Source: an uncultured Flammeovirgaceae bacterium (lineage in GTDB: Bacteria; Bacteroidota; Bacteroidia; Cytophagales; Cyclobacteriaceae). From it: a stretch of 7,482 nucleotides of DNA. This document shows positions 1-6,525 of this stretch, in pieces. Positions within the stretch are counted from its first letter, which is position 1; each line of letters begins with the position of its first letter. The stretch lies in assembly GCA_937138955.1 (NCBI GenBank), contig CAKZPJ010000674.1, forward strand, positions 1 to 7,482, read 5' to 3'. A program made the position numbers and the translations under genes. The notes under the pieces are model-generated. The model searched no databases. It was not told where the DNA came from and was given only the letters and a program-made list of their open reading frames with translations.

Positions 1-529
1 GAAAGCCCTTCCGAAACAGCGGAGCCGCCATAGTGTCGTACAGGTTCTGCTCTAGCTCAGGAGCGAGCCTACCGTCTCCTATCCAGTTTGCTTGCCAGTC
101 GGTGGTATCAATCTTGGCAGTTTCAAACCAGGCTGGCTCGGCGTATTCAGTCTGGTTACCATAATTATCCCAGATGCGCACAGTCCAATAGTAGCGCGTG
201 TGAGGTTTCAAGGGTAGGCCGGCGAAGGTAGTATTTATGCTTTGGCTTGATGTAGTTTTTCCACTGTCCCAGATATCTGCCCCACCTGAAGTGATAGTTT
301 CTTCGGAACTGCCTACCCGTATCTGATAGGCAACTTGCATAGTATTACGCTGACGGCTAGCTACTACCCAAGAAAACCGCGGTAGCGCGGTGTCAATTCC
401 GAGTGGGTTGGCTTGGTACTCGGTTTGCAGACGAAAGGGGGAACTTATGTTAGCAGTAGTCTGCCCCATCGCTAAACCAAAGAGCAGAAACATGCTTATC
501 CCCAGCACTAAAGTAAACTTAATCAACAT
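1..529 (-). CDS. Exported GH78 alpha-L-rhamnosidase, N-terminal part (gene runs off left edge)
   Basis: The first 176 residues are visible. Glycoside hydrolases of family GH78 remove terminal alpha-L-rhamnose from plant or microbial glycans and glycosides. Residues 1-22 form a signal peptide (ending A-M-G before Q23), so the enzyme is exported. Next comes the typical N-terminal beta-sandwich: NPLGID (41-46) followed by PRFSW (50-54), QVAYQIRVGS (65-74), WDSGK (87-91), YYWTVRIWD (113-121), WFET (134-137), then W145-x-A-x-W-I150 leading to RKGF (173-176), which opens the following rhamnosidase N-terminal domain. The catalytic (alpha/alpha)6 barrel would lie beyond the edge; family members are usually about 900 residues or more. 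The ATG at 527-529 is the first in-frame start after an in-frame TAA five codons upstream. There is no clear Shine-Dalgarno. The start lies 19 bp after the DUF192 stop, so co-transcription is likely. The family call is firm; substrate is unknown. Confidence 0.88.
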   Translation of the reverse strand, partial: MLIKFTLVLGISMFLLFGLAMGQTTANISSPFRLQTEYQANPLGIDTALPRFSWVVASRQRNTMQVAYQIRVGSSEETITSGGADIWDSGKTTSSQSINTTFAGLPLKPHTRYYWTVRIWDNYGNQTEYAEPAWFETAKIDTTDWQANWIGDGRLAPELEQNLYDTMAAPLFRKGF

Positions 530-548
530 GGCGAGTCTGGATTACTGT

Positions 549-1124
549 TTAGTTATGGATTTGAAAATCAATATAGTCTCCTTCCTTAATCTTGTGCCGA
601 CCGGTGAACCCCGCGTTCACCTCCACTACGTACCGGGCTTCGGAGGAAGAGGGAATAGATTTTTCCGAATAAGGCATTACGCCTTGGTATATGGTAACAA
701 TTTCTTTACTCTCGCCGACGTAAATAATATCCAGAGGTACTTTTACATTCTTCATCCAGTACGCCTGCGTTTCGGAACGATCATGAATGAATAGCATTCC
801 CTGCAACTCATCCATCGAGCTGCGGTACATCATACCCTGCGCCCGTTGTTCCTGGTCATCAGCTACCTCAATCGTAATTTGCTGCAAAGTATCTCGTTGC
901 TCTTCATTCAAAAACCACAGCTTCCCTTCTTCGAGAAATTGAGGCTCATCAACTACTGTAGAGATATTAGGCTGATCGGATACGTCATAAGCTTCTTCAT
1001 CGTTAAGAAAAAAAAAGTAGATAATAGCTACAACAGCCCCCCCCATTAGGACAAGAATAAGTAGTTTTTGGGCGGAAGAAATATTGGTGATTTTATCTTC
1101 GGGATTGGTAGTAGGTTTGCTCAT
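549..1124 (-). CDS. Membrane-anchored DUF192 (COG1430) family protein
   Basis: This 191-residue protein has a short polar N-terminus, one membrane segment at about 19-40, a variable acidic linker (41-78) and a DUF192 domain at about 80-188. Family hallmarks visible are RAQGMMYR (94-101), GMLFIHD (109-115), YWMKNVKVPLDIIYV (122-136), YVVEVNAG (165-172) and GD at 182-183. DUF192 is a small beta-rich domain of uncertain function, often exported; here the single N-terminal helix without an obvious cleavage site suggests anchoring to the inner membrane with the domain in the periplasm. The length is normal for anchored members (many are 150-200 aa). The ATG at 1124 gives the whole anchor. The gene is followed closely by a GH78 rhamnosidase on the same strand and diverges from mscS. 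No catalytic residue can be assigned, and no functional link with rhamnose degradation is evident. Confidence 0.9.
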   Translation of the reverse strand: MSKPTTNPEDKITNISSAQKLLILVLMGGAVVAIIYFFFLNDEEAYDVSDQPNISTVVDEPQFLEEGKLWFLNEEQRDTLQQITIEVADDQEQRAQGMMYRSSMDELQGMLFIHDRSETQAYWMKNVKVPLDIIYVGESKEIVTIYQGVMPYSEKSIPSSSEARYVVEVNAGFTGRHKIKEGDYIDFQIHN

Positions 1125-1143
1125 ATTTAACGTTATGGTCAGG

Positions 1144-1151
1144 CAAATTTA
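1144..1151 (-). promoter_or_regulatory. Candidate -7 element for the DUF192-GH78 unit
   Basis: Read on the minus strand this is TAAATTTG, an exact match to the Bacteroidota sigma-A -7 consensus TAnnTTTG, 19 bp upstream of the DUF192 ATG; the implied leader is only about 14 nt. The -33 partner is imperfect: TTTC at 18 bp spacing, or TTTG at 24 bp. A second exact match, TAATTTTG, lies farther upstream at 1176-1183 without an evident -33 box. One of the two probably drives the unit, but which one cannot be decided from sequence. Confidence 0.35.
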
Positions 1152-1280
1152 GTAGTTAATTGCGAACTAGAAACACAAAATTAGCAACAGAGTTAAAATT
1201 CGCACCTTTTCACTGTATTTATCTACTGACAACTTCCCAGAGTAATAGCTCCAATCAAGTCACTCCGCTTAATAAATTGA

Positions 1281-1311
1281 TTTGCAAATTAGTAGTAATT
1301 ACTCATATTTG
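1281..1311 (+). promoter_or_regulatory. Candidate Bacteroidota-type promoter of mscS
   Basis: TTTG at 1281-1284 is followed after 19 bp by CATATTTG at 1304-1311, one mismatch from the TAnnTTTG -7 consensus, at the expected spacing. The predicted transcription start at about 1317 leaves a leader of roughly 30 nt before the mscS ATG at 1348. The -33 box lies inside a perfect 10-bp palindrome, ATTTGCAAAT (1280-1289), which could be an operator or chance in AT-rich DNA. Confidence 0.5.
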
Positions 1312-1347
1312 TGCCCATAACCATTTACCAAAATAACGTACTTCAAA

Positions 1348-2181
1348 ATGGAAAACATAGACGTTTCTGCTGCAATTCAAACACTGAGCGAATACGCAGC
1401 TCTATATGTTCCAAAGCTATTACTTGCTATCATTACCCTAATCGTTGGCTTATGGATTATCAATCAGGTTATTAAAAGTATTAGAAATGCTTTAACTAAA
1501 CGGCAAGTAGACCCTTCGTTGGTTCCGTTTTTATCCAGCCTTATTAAAGCACTACTCATTATTATTTTAGTAATTAGCGTAGCTGGTCAGTTGGGTGTTG
1601 CTGTCGCCTCGTTTGTTGCTGTGCTTGGTGCAGCCGGTTTAGCCATTGGTTTAGCCTTACAGGGCAGCTTGGCCAATTTTGCTGGCGGAGTACTCATACT
1701 TATTTTAAAGCCATTTAAGGTAGGTGATGTTATTGAAGCTCAAGGGGTTACTGCTTCAGTTTCAGAAATACAGATTTTTCATACAATACTTAAAAGTTAC
1801 GATAATAAGACAATTATCATTCCTAATGGCCCATTATCTAACGACAAGATCACCAACTACTCTACTGAAGCTACTCGTACGGTAGAGTGGGTATTTGGCA
1901 TTGGCTACGATGATGATATTGATAAAGCTCGGCAGATTATTAAAGATACCGTGTTTACCGACGAGCGAGTACTAAATCAAGATGCTCCGTTCATCAATCT
2001 TGCGGAACTGGCCGATAGCTCGGTTAACTTTAAGGTGCGCGCTCAGTGCAATCAGGCTGACTACTGGAGCCTACTATTTGATAAAACCGAAGCAATAAAG
2101 AAGGCATTTGATGCTAACGGTATTAGTATTCCTTATCCTCAAGTAGATGCTCATCTTCACCAAAACACATCGGGGCAGTAA
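1348..2181 (+). CDS. mscS: Small-conductance mechanosensitive channel MscS
   Basis: This is a 277-residue inner-membrane channel that opens under membrane tension to release solutes during hypo-osmotic shock; family members assemble as heptamers. Membrane helices lie at about 20-42, 60-82 and 86-117. The third helix, lining the pore, carries the diagnostic LGAAGLAIGLALQGSLANFAG stretch (93-113, one residue short at each end here). By alignment from memory to E. coli MscS, L98 and L102 correspond to the pore-closing leucines 105 and 109, and G106 to the kink glycine 113. The cytoplasmic beta and alpha/beta domains follow, with KPFKVGD (121-127), IIIPNGPL (156-163), YDDDIDKA (187-194) and the closing GISIPYPQVD (258-267). 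The length is nearly that of the 286-residue E. coli protein, so this is a minimal MscS without extra domains. The ATG gives a normal N-terminus. It is followed after 78 bp by the DUF3078 gene on the same strand. Confidence 0.96.
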   Translation: MENIDVSAAIQTLSEYAALYVPKLLLAIITLIVGLWIINQVIKSIRNALTKRQVDPSLVPFLSSLIKALLIIILVISVAGQLGVAVASFVAVLGAAGLAIGLALQGSLANFAGGVLILILKPFKVGDVIEAQGVTASVSEIQIFHTILKSYDNKTIIIPNGPLSNDKITNYSTEATRTVEWVFGIGYDDDIDKARQIIKDTVFTDERVLNQDAPFINLAELADSSVNFKVRAQCNQADYWSLLFDKTEAIKKAFDANGISIPYPQVDAHLHQNTSGQ

Positions 2182-2259
2182 TATTGCAGTATTAATTGTT
2201 TTCAATATCTAATCAATTTTATGTAAGTCAGCTACATGCTGCCTAAACAAGACTGTACT

Positions 2260-3201
2260 ATGAAAAAAGTCTTATTATTAATTGTACTGGTTACGTTATG
2301 TCAGCTAAACCTACTAGCTCAAGTAGAACCCGACCCTACCGTTTTTTTGTCTCCTCCCGATACTTTAGGAGCTGATACCGTATGGACTACTTCCACTAAA
2401 TTTGGGCTTAATTTCAATCAAGCTGCTTTTAGCGATAATTGGACGGGGGGTGCGGTGAATTCCGTTGCTTTTTCTGGTTTGTTCAACTATTTAGCGAATT
2501 ACAAAAGTGGCTCTTGGTCGTGGAATAATACCGCTGATTTGCTATTTGGAGTGGTCAACAATCAGGGACAAGGGGTACGCAAGACGCAAGACCGAATCTT
2601 TTTGGACAAGAAAGTAGGTTATTATATTTCTGAAGATTGGAATGGTTACGGCTCGCTAAACTTTCTTACGCAGTTTGGTCCAGGATTTCGTTACGTGGAC
2701 TTAGCAACCGGAGGAGAAGATGCGTTGCGGATTTCAGATTTTCTAGCACCAGCGTTCTTAACATTATCATTAGGGTTTGAATATATGCCTACTGATAACT
2801 TCTCTCTACGGCTCAGCCCATTTTCACCGCGTATCACAATTGTAAACGATACTGAGCTATACCTTAATACCGAGAATAATACAAACTACGGAGTTGAAAT
2901 TGGTGAAACCGTGCGTTATGAATGGCTAGCATTTCAGATGCTATTAAGCTGGAATAAAAATATTACTGATAATATTAGCCTCCAGACTCGTTATTTGACC
3001 TACGCCAACTACGAAAACCTATCCCTAGATCAGATTGACCATCGGTTGGATGTAACCCTGGCTGCTAAACTGACTCAATATATCAATGTCAACTTCTCAG
3101 CGATTGCCCTGTACGATTTTGATCAGATTGATGAACTTCAGTTTAGCCAGCTTATTGGGGTGGGTATACTACTTAGCCGAGAAAAGGCAGTTGTTGAATA
3201 A
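2260..3201 (+). CDS. DUF3078 family protein, exported, probable outer-membrane beta-barrel
   Basis: This 313-residue protein starts with a clear signal peptide (residues 1-20, MKK, a leucine/valine core, ending L-L-A before Q21). Cys14 does not sit in a proper lipobox, so it is probably not a lipoprotein. The mature part shows alternating hydrophobic/aromatic strands typical of outer-membrane barrels and fits DUF3078, known from Bacteroidota: FNQAAFSDNWTGGAVNS (52-68), WSWNNTADLLFG (86-97), KTQDRIFLDKKVGY (108-121), TQFGPGF (137-143), ISDFLAPAFLTLSLGFEY (158-175), LSPFSPRITIV (185-195), YGVEIGE (210-216) and a late LYDFDQ (284-289). The function is unknown. An in-frame ATG eight codons upstream (2236) would put a polar MLPKQDCT ahead of the signal peptide; the ATG at 2260 fits better. 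It follows mscS by 78 bp with no convincing terminator, so co-transcription is possible but unproven. Confidence 0.88.
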   Translation: MKKVLLLIVLVTLCQLNLLAQVEPDPTVFLSPPDTLGADTVWTTSTKFGLNFNQAAFSDNWTGGAVNSVAFSGLFNYLANYKSGSWSWNNTADLLFGVVNNQGQGVRKTQDRIFLDKKVGYYISEDWNGYGSLNFLTQFGPGFRYVDLATGGEDALRISDFLAPAFLTLSLGFEYMPTDNFSLRLSPFSPRITIVNDTELYLNTENNTNYGVEIGETVRYEWLAFQMLLSWNKNITDNISLQTRYLTYANYENLSLDQIDHRLDVTLAAKLTQYINVNFSAIALYDFDQIDELQFSQLIGVGILLSREKAVVE

Positions 3202-3420
3202 TGGAAGTGCAAAAGCTATGAAATTCTCTGGCTTAGTACCTATGTTCTTCCGTTTCCACCTTCAATTCTTTTCTCTCTCCAATAGAGTTGTATTATAGCC
3301 CCCACTCAGCCACTTCGCTACGCGCTCTAAAGAGGTTATTATCCCTTTCGCAAAATCATTTTTTTTCAACAACAGTTGGTCTCTCAACCTTTCTAGGCAA
3401 TTAACTATCTATAGAAAAGA
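3202..3420. other. Non-coding spacer between DUF3078 and the padR operator region
   Basis: No convincing gene is seen. A 26-codon ORF at 3218-3298 (MKFSGLVPMFF...) is the tail of a longer open frame overlapping DUF3078 and has no coding support. The stretch holds a T8 run near 3360 and a few weak dyads: CTCT/AGAG around 3326-3335 and GTTG(6)CAAC around 3374-3387. None has the stem strength of a factor-independent terminator. The end of the DUF3078 transcript and any padR upstream elements probably lie here. Confidence 0.5.
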
Positions 3421-3435
3421 ATACTACACTAGTAT
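3421..3435. promoter_or_regulatory. Inverted repeat ATACTA-CAC-TAGTAT, upstream operator candidate for PadR
   Basis: Perfect 6-bp arms, ATACTA (3421-3426) and TAGTAT (3430-3435), flank a 3-bp spacer. The same half-sites recur in the larger dyad at 3463-3483, whose ATACTA arm starts 44 bp later, about four helical turns. PadR dimers bind palindromic DNA near their own genes, so this is a reasonable second operator. Direct binding is inference. Confidence 0.45.
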
Positions 3436-3454
3436 ATAAACCCAAATTTTTTCT

Positions 3455-3462
3455 TATAATTG
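3455..3462 (+). promoter_or_regulatory. Candidate -7/-10 box of the padR-permease operon
   Basis: TATAATTG is one mismatch from the Bacteroidota TAnnTTTG element and contains a perfect TATAAT. No good -33 or -35 box is seen; the expected position overlaps the right arm of the upstream dyad (3430-3435). If used, transcription would begin near 3467, inside the second inverted repeat, about 20 nt before the padR ATG. Two operator-like dyads thus flank the box. Confidence 0.3.
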
Positions 3463-3483
3463 CAATACTACAAAATAGTATTG
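3463..3483. promoter_or_regulatory. Inverted repeat CAATACTA-N5-TAGTATTG, main operator candidate for PadR
   Basis: Perfect 8-bp arms at 3463-3470 and 3476-3483 are separated by CAAAA, and the dyad ends 3 bp before the padR ATG at 3487. This is the usual position for autorepression by a PadR-type regulator. The same DNA could also form an 8-bp RNA hairpin that would mask translation initiation, but a transcript starting near 3467 would lack part of the left arm, which favours a DNA operator. There is no downstream U-run, so it is not a terminator. Confidence 0.55.
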
Positions 3484-3486
3484 GCT

Positions 3487-3819
3487 ATGAAACAGCGCTA
3501 TTTAGGTGAGTTTGAAGAGATTGTTTTGCTAACGGTTGGTATTCTTCATGGTAATGCCTATGGGGTTTCTATCCGAGAGGAAATTGAAAGGCGACTGGAC
3601 AGATCCGTTAGTATTGGATCGCTACAGGTTACGCTCAGACGTATGGAGAAGAAAGGATACCTTACGTCCGCTCACGGTGAAACAAATCCATTGAGAGGCG
3701 GCCGACCCAAGTTATATTTTGAGATCACTCCTTATGGGAAGCAGCTATTAGAATACGCTAAAGAAACCCGAAATAACTTATGGAATGCATTACCTCAACT
3801 GGTTCTAAATCTCAAGTAA
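3487..3819 (+). CDS. PadR-family winged-helix transcriptional regulator
   Basis: This 110-residue protein is nearly all winged-helix domain. Family marks in order are LGEFEEIVLLTVGIL (6-20), AYGVSIREEIERR (24-36), SIGSLQVTLRRMEKKGYL (42-59, the recognition-helix region), then the wing with RGGRPKLYFEITPYG (70-84) and a short C-terminal helix (85-105) that would help dimerisation. It belongs to the short PadR type found next to FtsX-like permeases, commonly a repressor, though its inducer is unknown. The ATG at 3487 is chosen because LGEFEE begins five residues later, as in relatives; a TTG nine codons upstream would run through the inverted repeat at 3463-3483 and is unlikely. The stop TAA is immediately followed by the permease GTG in the same frame, so the two are one translational unit. 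The two dyads just upstream suggest autoregulation. Confidence 0.93.
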   Translation: MKQRYLGEFEEIVLLTVGILHGNAYGVSIREEIERRLDRSVSIGSLQVTLRRMEKKGYLTSAHGETNPLRGGRPKLYFEITPYGKQLLEYAKETRNNLWNALPQLVLNLK

Positions 3820-6375
3820 GTGAAAAATGAACCTACCCCACCACCAAAGTTTCCCTTCAGGTTGCTGAAGTGGTTTTGCCAGCCGGAATACCATAGCGAT
3901 ATTGAAGGAGATTTACTGGAAACATATTACCGTAGGCAGAGCGACTGGGGTCGCGAAAAAGCGAGTACTTTTCTGTACCAAGAAGTCTTACTCTTATTTC
4001 GTCCGGGATTAATTTATTTTGTTTCACCAAGCCTTCCCATGAACTATAGAAGTCTACTACGTAATCACCTGAAAGTTACTTGGCGCAACCTTCAGCGAAA
4101 AAAAGCTACATCGTTACTTGAGATACTCGGATTGGGCCTCGGCCTGGCTTGCTGCCTGGGAATTTTTTTATGGGTAGCTGGCGAGCTAAGCTTTGATCAA
4201 TTCCATAGTAAGAAAGACGAAATTTTTATGGTAGAACTTCTACTGGATGGTTGGGAAGAAAGTGTCGTAACCCCAGCGCCTTTGGCATCTTCCCTAGCTT
4301 CAGAATTTCCCGAAATTATTCGTGCTTCTCGCTATAGCTACTTTCACGATGGAATGCTATTGAAAGTAGGCGACCAGCAGTTGATGGAACAAGGAGCTAA
4401 GGTAGACTCGTCGTTTTTCAATATGTTTGATTTTACCTTTAAGGAAGGTAGCCTTCATAATTTTGAAGGAAACAAAATTATTCTAACTGAAAGCACTGCT
4501 GATAAATACTTTCCCGATAAAAACGCTATAGGGAAAATTCTTTCTATCAATCAAGAAGAGACGTATCTGGTAGCTGCGGTTCTGGAAGACGTGCCAAAAA
4601 ATTCTTCATTTCAATTTGACTTCGTCATTCCGTTTGAACCGATTACCGAGCAGAATTGGGGTGCTTGGTTCTGCGCGACCTTGATTCAACTGGATGAGCA
4701 AATAGAACCACAGCAATTCTTAACCTCTACAAATAGTCTTAAAACCTTTTATGATACCATTGATAAAGCAAAATGGTCGTCCCGCTTCATTCCCCTTCCA
4801 GATTTCTACTTTCACGATAAGATGACTCCCTTCTTCCCCCAAAGTGGTAATTTGAATTTAATCTGGATATTTTCTATTGCTGGTTTCGTCATTCTGATCT
4901 TATCTTGCCTTAACTATGTAAGCCTTACTACGGCAAAGTTTGTCACCCATTTCCGCCAAATTGGCCTTGAAAAACTATTAGGCGCTGGCTACTGGCAATC
5001 GTCTCACAAATACTTGATAGAAGCCTTCCTTCATACATCGCTAGCACTCATCGTAGCCAGCTTATTTCTGCTGCTCTTCCAAAGATACTATGAGGATATT
5101 GATCTGCTGAACCTTGCAGAAACATTGCACCTTAACCATATTACTTGGATTGTGCTTGGGGTGTGTCTCAGTATGATCTTTTTTAATACGGTATTACCTG
5201 CGTTGACGCTGAAGACTATTCCACCAATGGCTTTATTGCGAAAAAATGAAGAACATACACTTTCCAGCAGTTCTTTACGAAGAGGGTTGGTTATTCTTCA
5301 GTTCTGCGTGAGTATTAGCATGATTATCAGCTTACTAATTTTTCAGAAGCAGCTCGATTTCATTCAAAATAAGGAACTTGGGTATCGTAAAGATCAGGTA
5401 CTCTCTATTCGGCTAAACAACCAGACTGCCCCAACTCTTCCAGTCTTTAGAGACAAACTACAACAACACGCCAATGTATTAAATGTGTCTCAAAGCTCTT
5501 TTGAGTACGTTTACTTTGATATGACAATCGCTGATTGGGAAGGTAAAAGTAGTGAAGAATCCATCATGGTAAGACCCATGACTGCCGATCAAGAATTTGC
5601 TAAGACGTTGGAAATTGAAATGGTGGAGGGTAGATTTTATGATGACCGCCTGACCGAAGATGAATCGCTCGTCATTAATCAAGCAGCAGCTCGCGCTATG
5701 GGCTGGGATTTAGCAACCGGTAAAAAGGTAAGACTACCTGGCGAAGAGGAAGATAGAACCATCATTGGAGTCGTCAAAGATTTTCATTATTGGAGCCTGA
5801 CTAAAGCAATTGAACCTCTGTTTATTATTCACGGTAGTTCCGGGAACGTATACGTGAGTATGAGAGAGGGTACGGAAAACGAAATGGTTGCCTACATTGA
5901 GAAAGCTTACCAAGAAGTAAATCCAGACTACCCAATGGACTATGTTTTATTAGCGGATCGGTACCATAATCAACATGCAACTTATCATCAGGCCGGTATG
6001 CTATTTCAAGTCTTTGGCATCGTAGCAGTAATCATCTCGTGTATTAGTTTATTAGCGATGATTAACTTTACTGTAGAGCGGAAATCCAGAGAGGTAGGAA
6101 TACGTAAAGTACACGGAGCTAGTTTCTGGAATATTATTCATCTGTTACAGAAGGATTTTATTCTCTATGTGTTCTTGGCTTTCATCTTCTCTATTCCTAT
6201 CACTTGGCTCGTCATGAATCGTTGGCTACAAATATTTGCGTATAAGACCGCCTTTTCTATTGACCAGTTCTTATCAGGAGGATCAATAGTACTGATAACA
6301 GCAGTCGCCACCACTCTTTTTCATGCGACTCGAGCCGCATCAGCAAACCCTATTCGCGCTTTAAGAGACGAATAA
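3820..6375 (+). CDS. FtsX/MacB-like orphan ABC permease with N-terminal permease prefix domain
   Basis: This 851-residue inner-membrane protein has a cytoplasmic prefix domain (1-75; PPPKFPFRLLKWFC, IEGDLLETYYRR, RPGLIYF), which occurs on permeases encoded with PadR regulators. Two MacB/FtsX-like repeats follow. Repeat one has a helix at about 98-120, a periplasmic domain (about 125-340) and helices near 346-370, 403-420 and 441-463, ending KTIPPMALLRK. Repeat two has a helix near 487-508, a periplasmic domain (about 512-722) and helices near 727-750, 780-799 and 820-836, ending in the classic NPIRALRDE. The cytoplasmic coupling motif appears twice: IGLEKLLGA (381-389) and VGIRKVHGA (759-767). 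MacB-type permeases use a separate ATPase for mechanotransmission; none is in the window, so the partner and substrate are unknown. The GTG start directly after the padR TAA keeps the conserved prefix; the next in-frame ATG (residue 74) would remove it. Confidence 0.92.
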   Translation: MKNEPTPPPKFPFRLLKWFCQPEYHSDIEGDLLETYYRRQSDWGREKASTFLYQEVLLLFRPGLIYFVSPSLPMNYRSLLRNHLKVTWRNLQRKKATSLLEILGLGLGLACCLGIFLWVAGELSFDQFHSKKDEIFMVELLLDGWEESVVTPAPLASSLASEFPEIIRASRYSYFHDGMLLKVGDQQLMEQGAKVDSSFFNMFDFTFKEGSLHNFEGNKIILTESTADKYFPDKNAIGKILSINQEETYLVAAVLEDVPKNSSFQFDFVIPFEPITEQNWGAWFCATLIQLDEQIEPQQFLTSTNSLKTFYDTIDKAKWSSRFIPLPDFYFHDKMTPFFPQSGNLNLIWIFSIAGFVILILSCLNYVSLTTAKFVTHFRQIGLEKLLGAGYWQSSHKYLIEAFLHTSLALIVASLFLLLFQRYYEDIDLLNLAETLHLNHITWIVLGVCLSMIFFNTVLPALTLKTIPPMALLRKNEEHTLSSSSLRRGLVILQFCVSISMIISLLIFQKQLDFIQNKELGYRKDQVLSIRLNNQTAPTLPVFRDKLQQHANVLNVSQSSFEYVYFDMTIADWEGKSSEESIMVRPMTADQEFAKTLEIEMVEGRFYDDRLTEDESLVINQAAARAMGWDLATGKKVRLPGEEEDRTIIGVVKDFHYWSLTKAIEPLFIIHGSSGNVYVSMREGTENEMVAYIEKAYQEVNPDYPMDYVLLADRYHNQHATYHQAGMLFQVFGIVAVIISCISLLAMINFTVERKSREVGIRKVHGASFWNIIHLLQKDFILYVFLAFIFSIPITWLVMNRWLQIFAYKTAFSIDQFLSGGSIVLITAVATTLFHATRAASANPIRALRDE

Positions 6376-6525
6376 TATTGGGCATCAGTATATCTCGCAG
6401 ACTACCATTGCCGAACCGTATGGAGATAGCCAATACTATCCCGAAGTTTTTATACTTTCTTAAGTAAACTTGCCATTCCAGCGGATATTCTGTTTCTTTC
6501 CCAAACAGACCTAACCGCACAGCTT
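6376..6525. other. Intergenic region between the permease and ggt
   Basis: No gene is seen. A short dyad GATAG-N6-CTATC (6425-6440) is followed by TTTTT from 6447, too weak to call a terminator. The dyad contains CAATACTA (6431-6438), the same 8-mer as an arm of the padR operator candidate, but without a paired TAGTATTG. No promoter with both TTTG and TAnnTTTG is visible, so how ggt is transcribed is unclear. Confidence 0.4.

Noticed and set aside
390..794. 134-codon plus-strand open frame
   Set aside because: Overlaps the GH78 and DUF192 genes on the opposite strand, both with strong family motifs; its translation has no recognisable domain.
1010..1043. A9 and C8 homopolymer runs inside DUF192 as possible frameshift or phase-variation sites
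   Set aside because: The frame stays open and the membrane segment reads normally across both; no evidence of a broken frame.
846..1049. 67-codon plus-strand open frame
   Set aside because: Lies wholly antisense to the DUF192 gene; low-complexity lysine tail comes from the poly-A run near 1010.
2183..2210. ATATTG ... CAATAT dyad after mscS
   Set aside because: Six-bp AT-rich arms with a 16-nt loop and no T-run; too weak to call a terminator.
3086..3298. 70-codon open frame at the end of DUF3078, including a 26-codon hydrophobic tail (3218-3298)
   Set aside because: Mostly an out-of-frame shadow of DUF3078; no ribosome site, no recognisable signal, and no clear coding bias in the tail.
3326..3390. 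Possible terminators CTCT/AGAG and GTTG(6)CAAC
   Set aside because: Four-bp stems, one with a 2-nt loop, and no following T-run in the right place.
5479..5682. 67-codon minus-strand open frame
   Set aside because: Entirely antisense to the second periplasmic domain of the permease.
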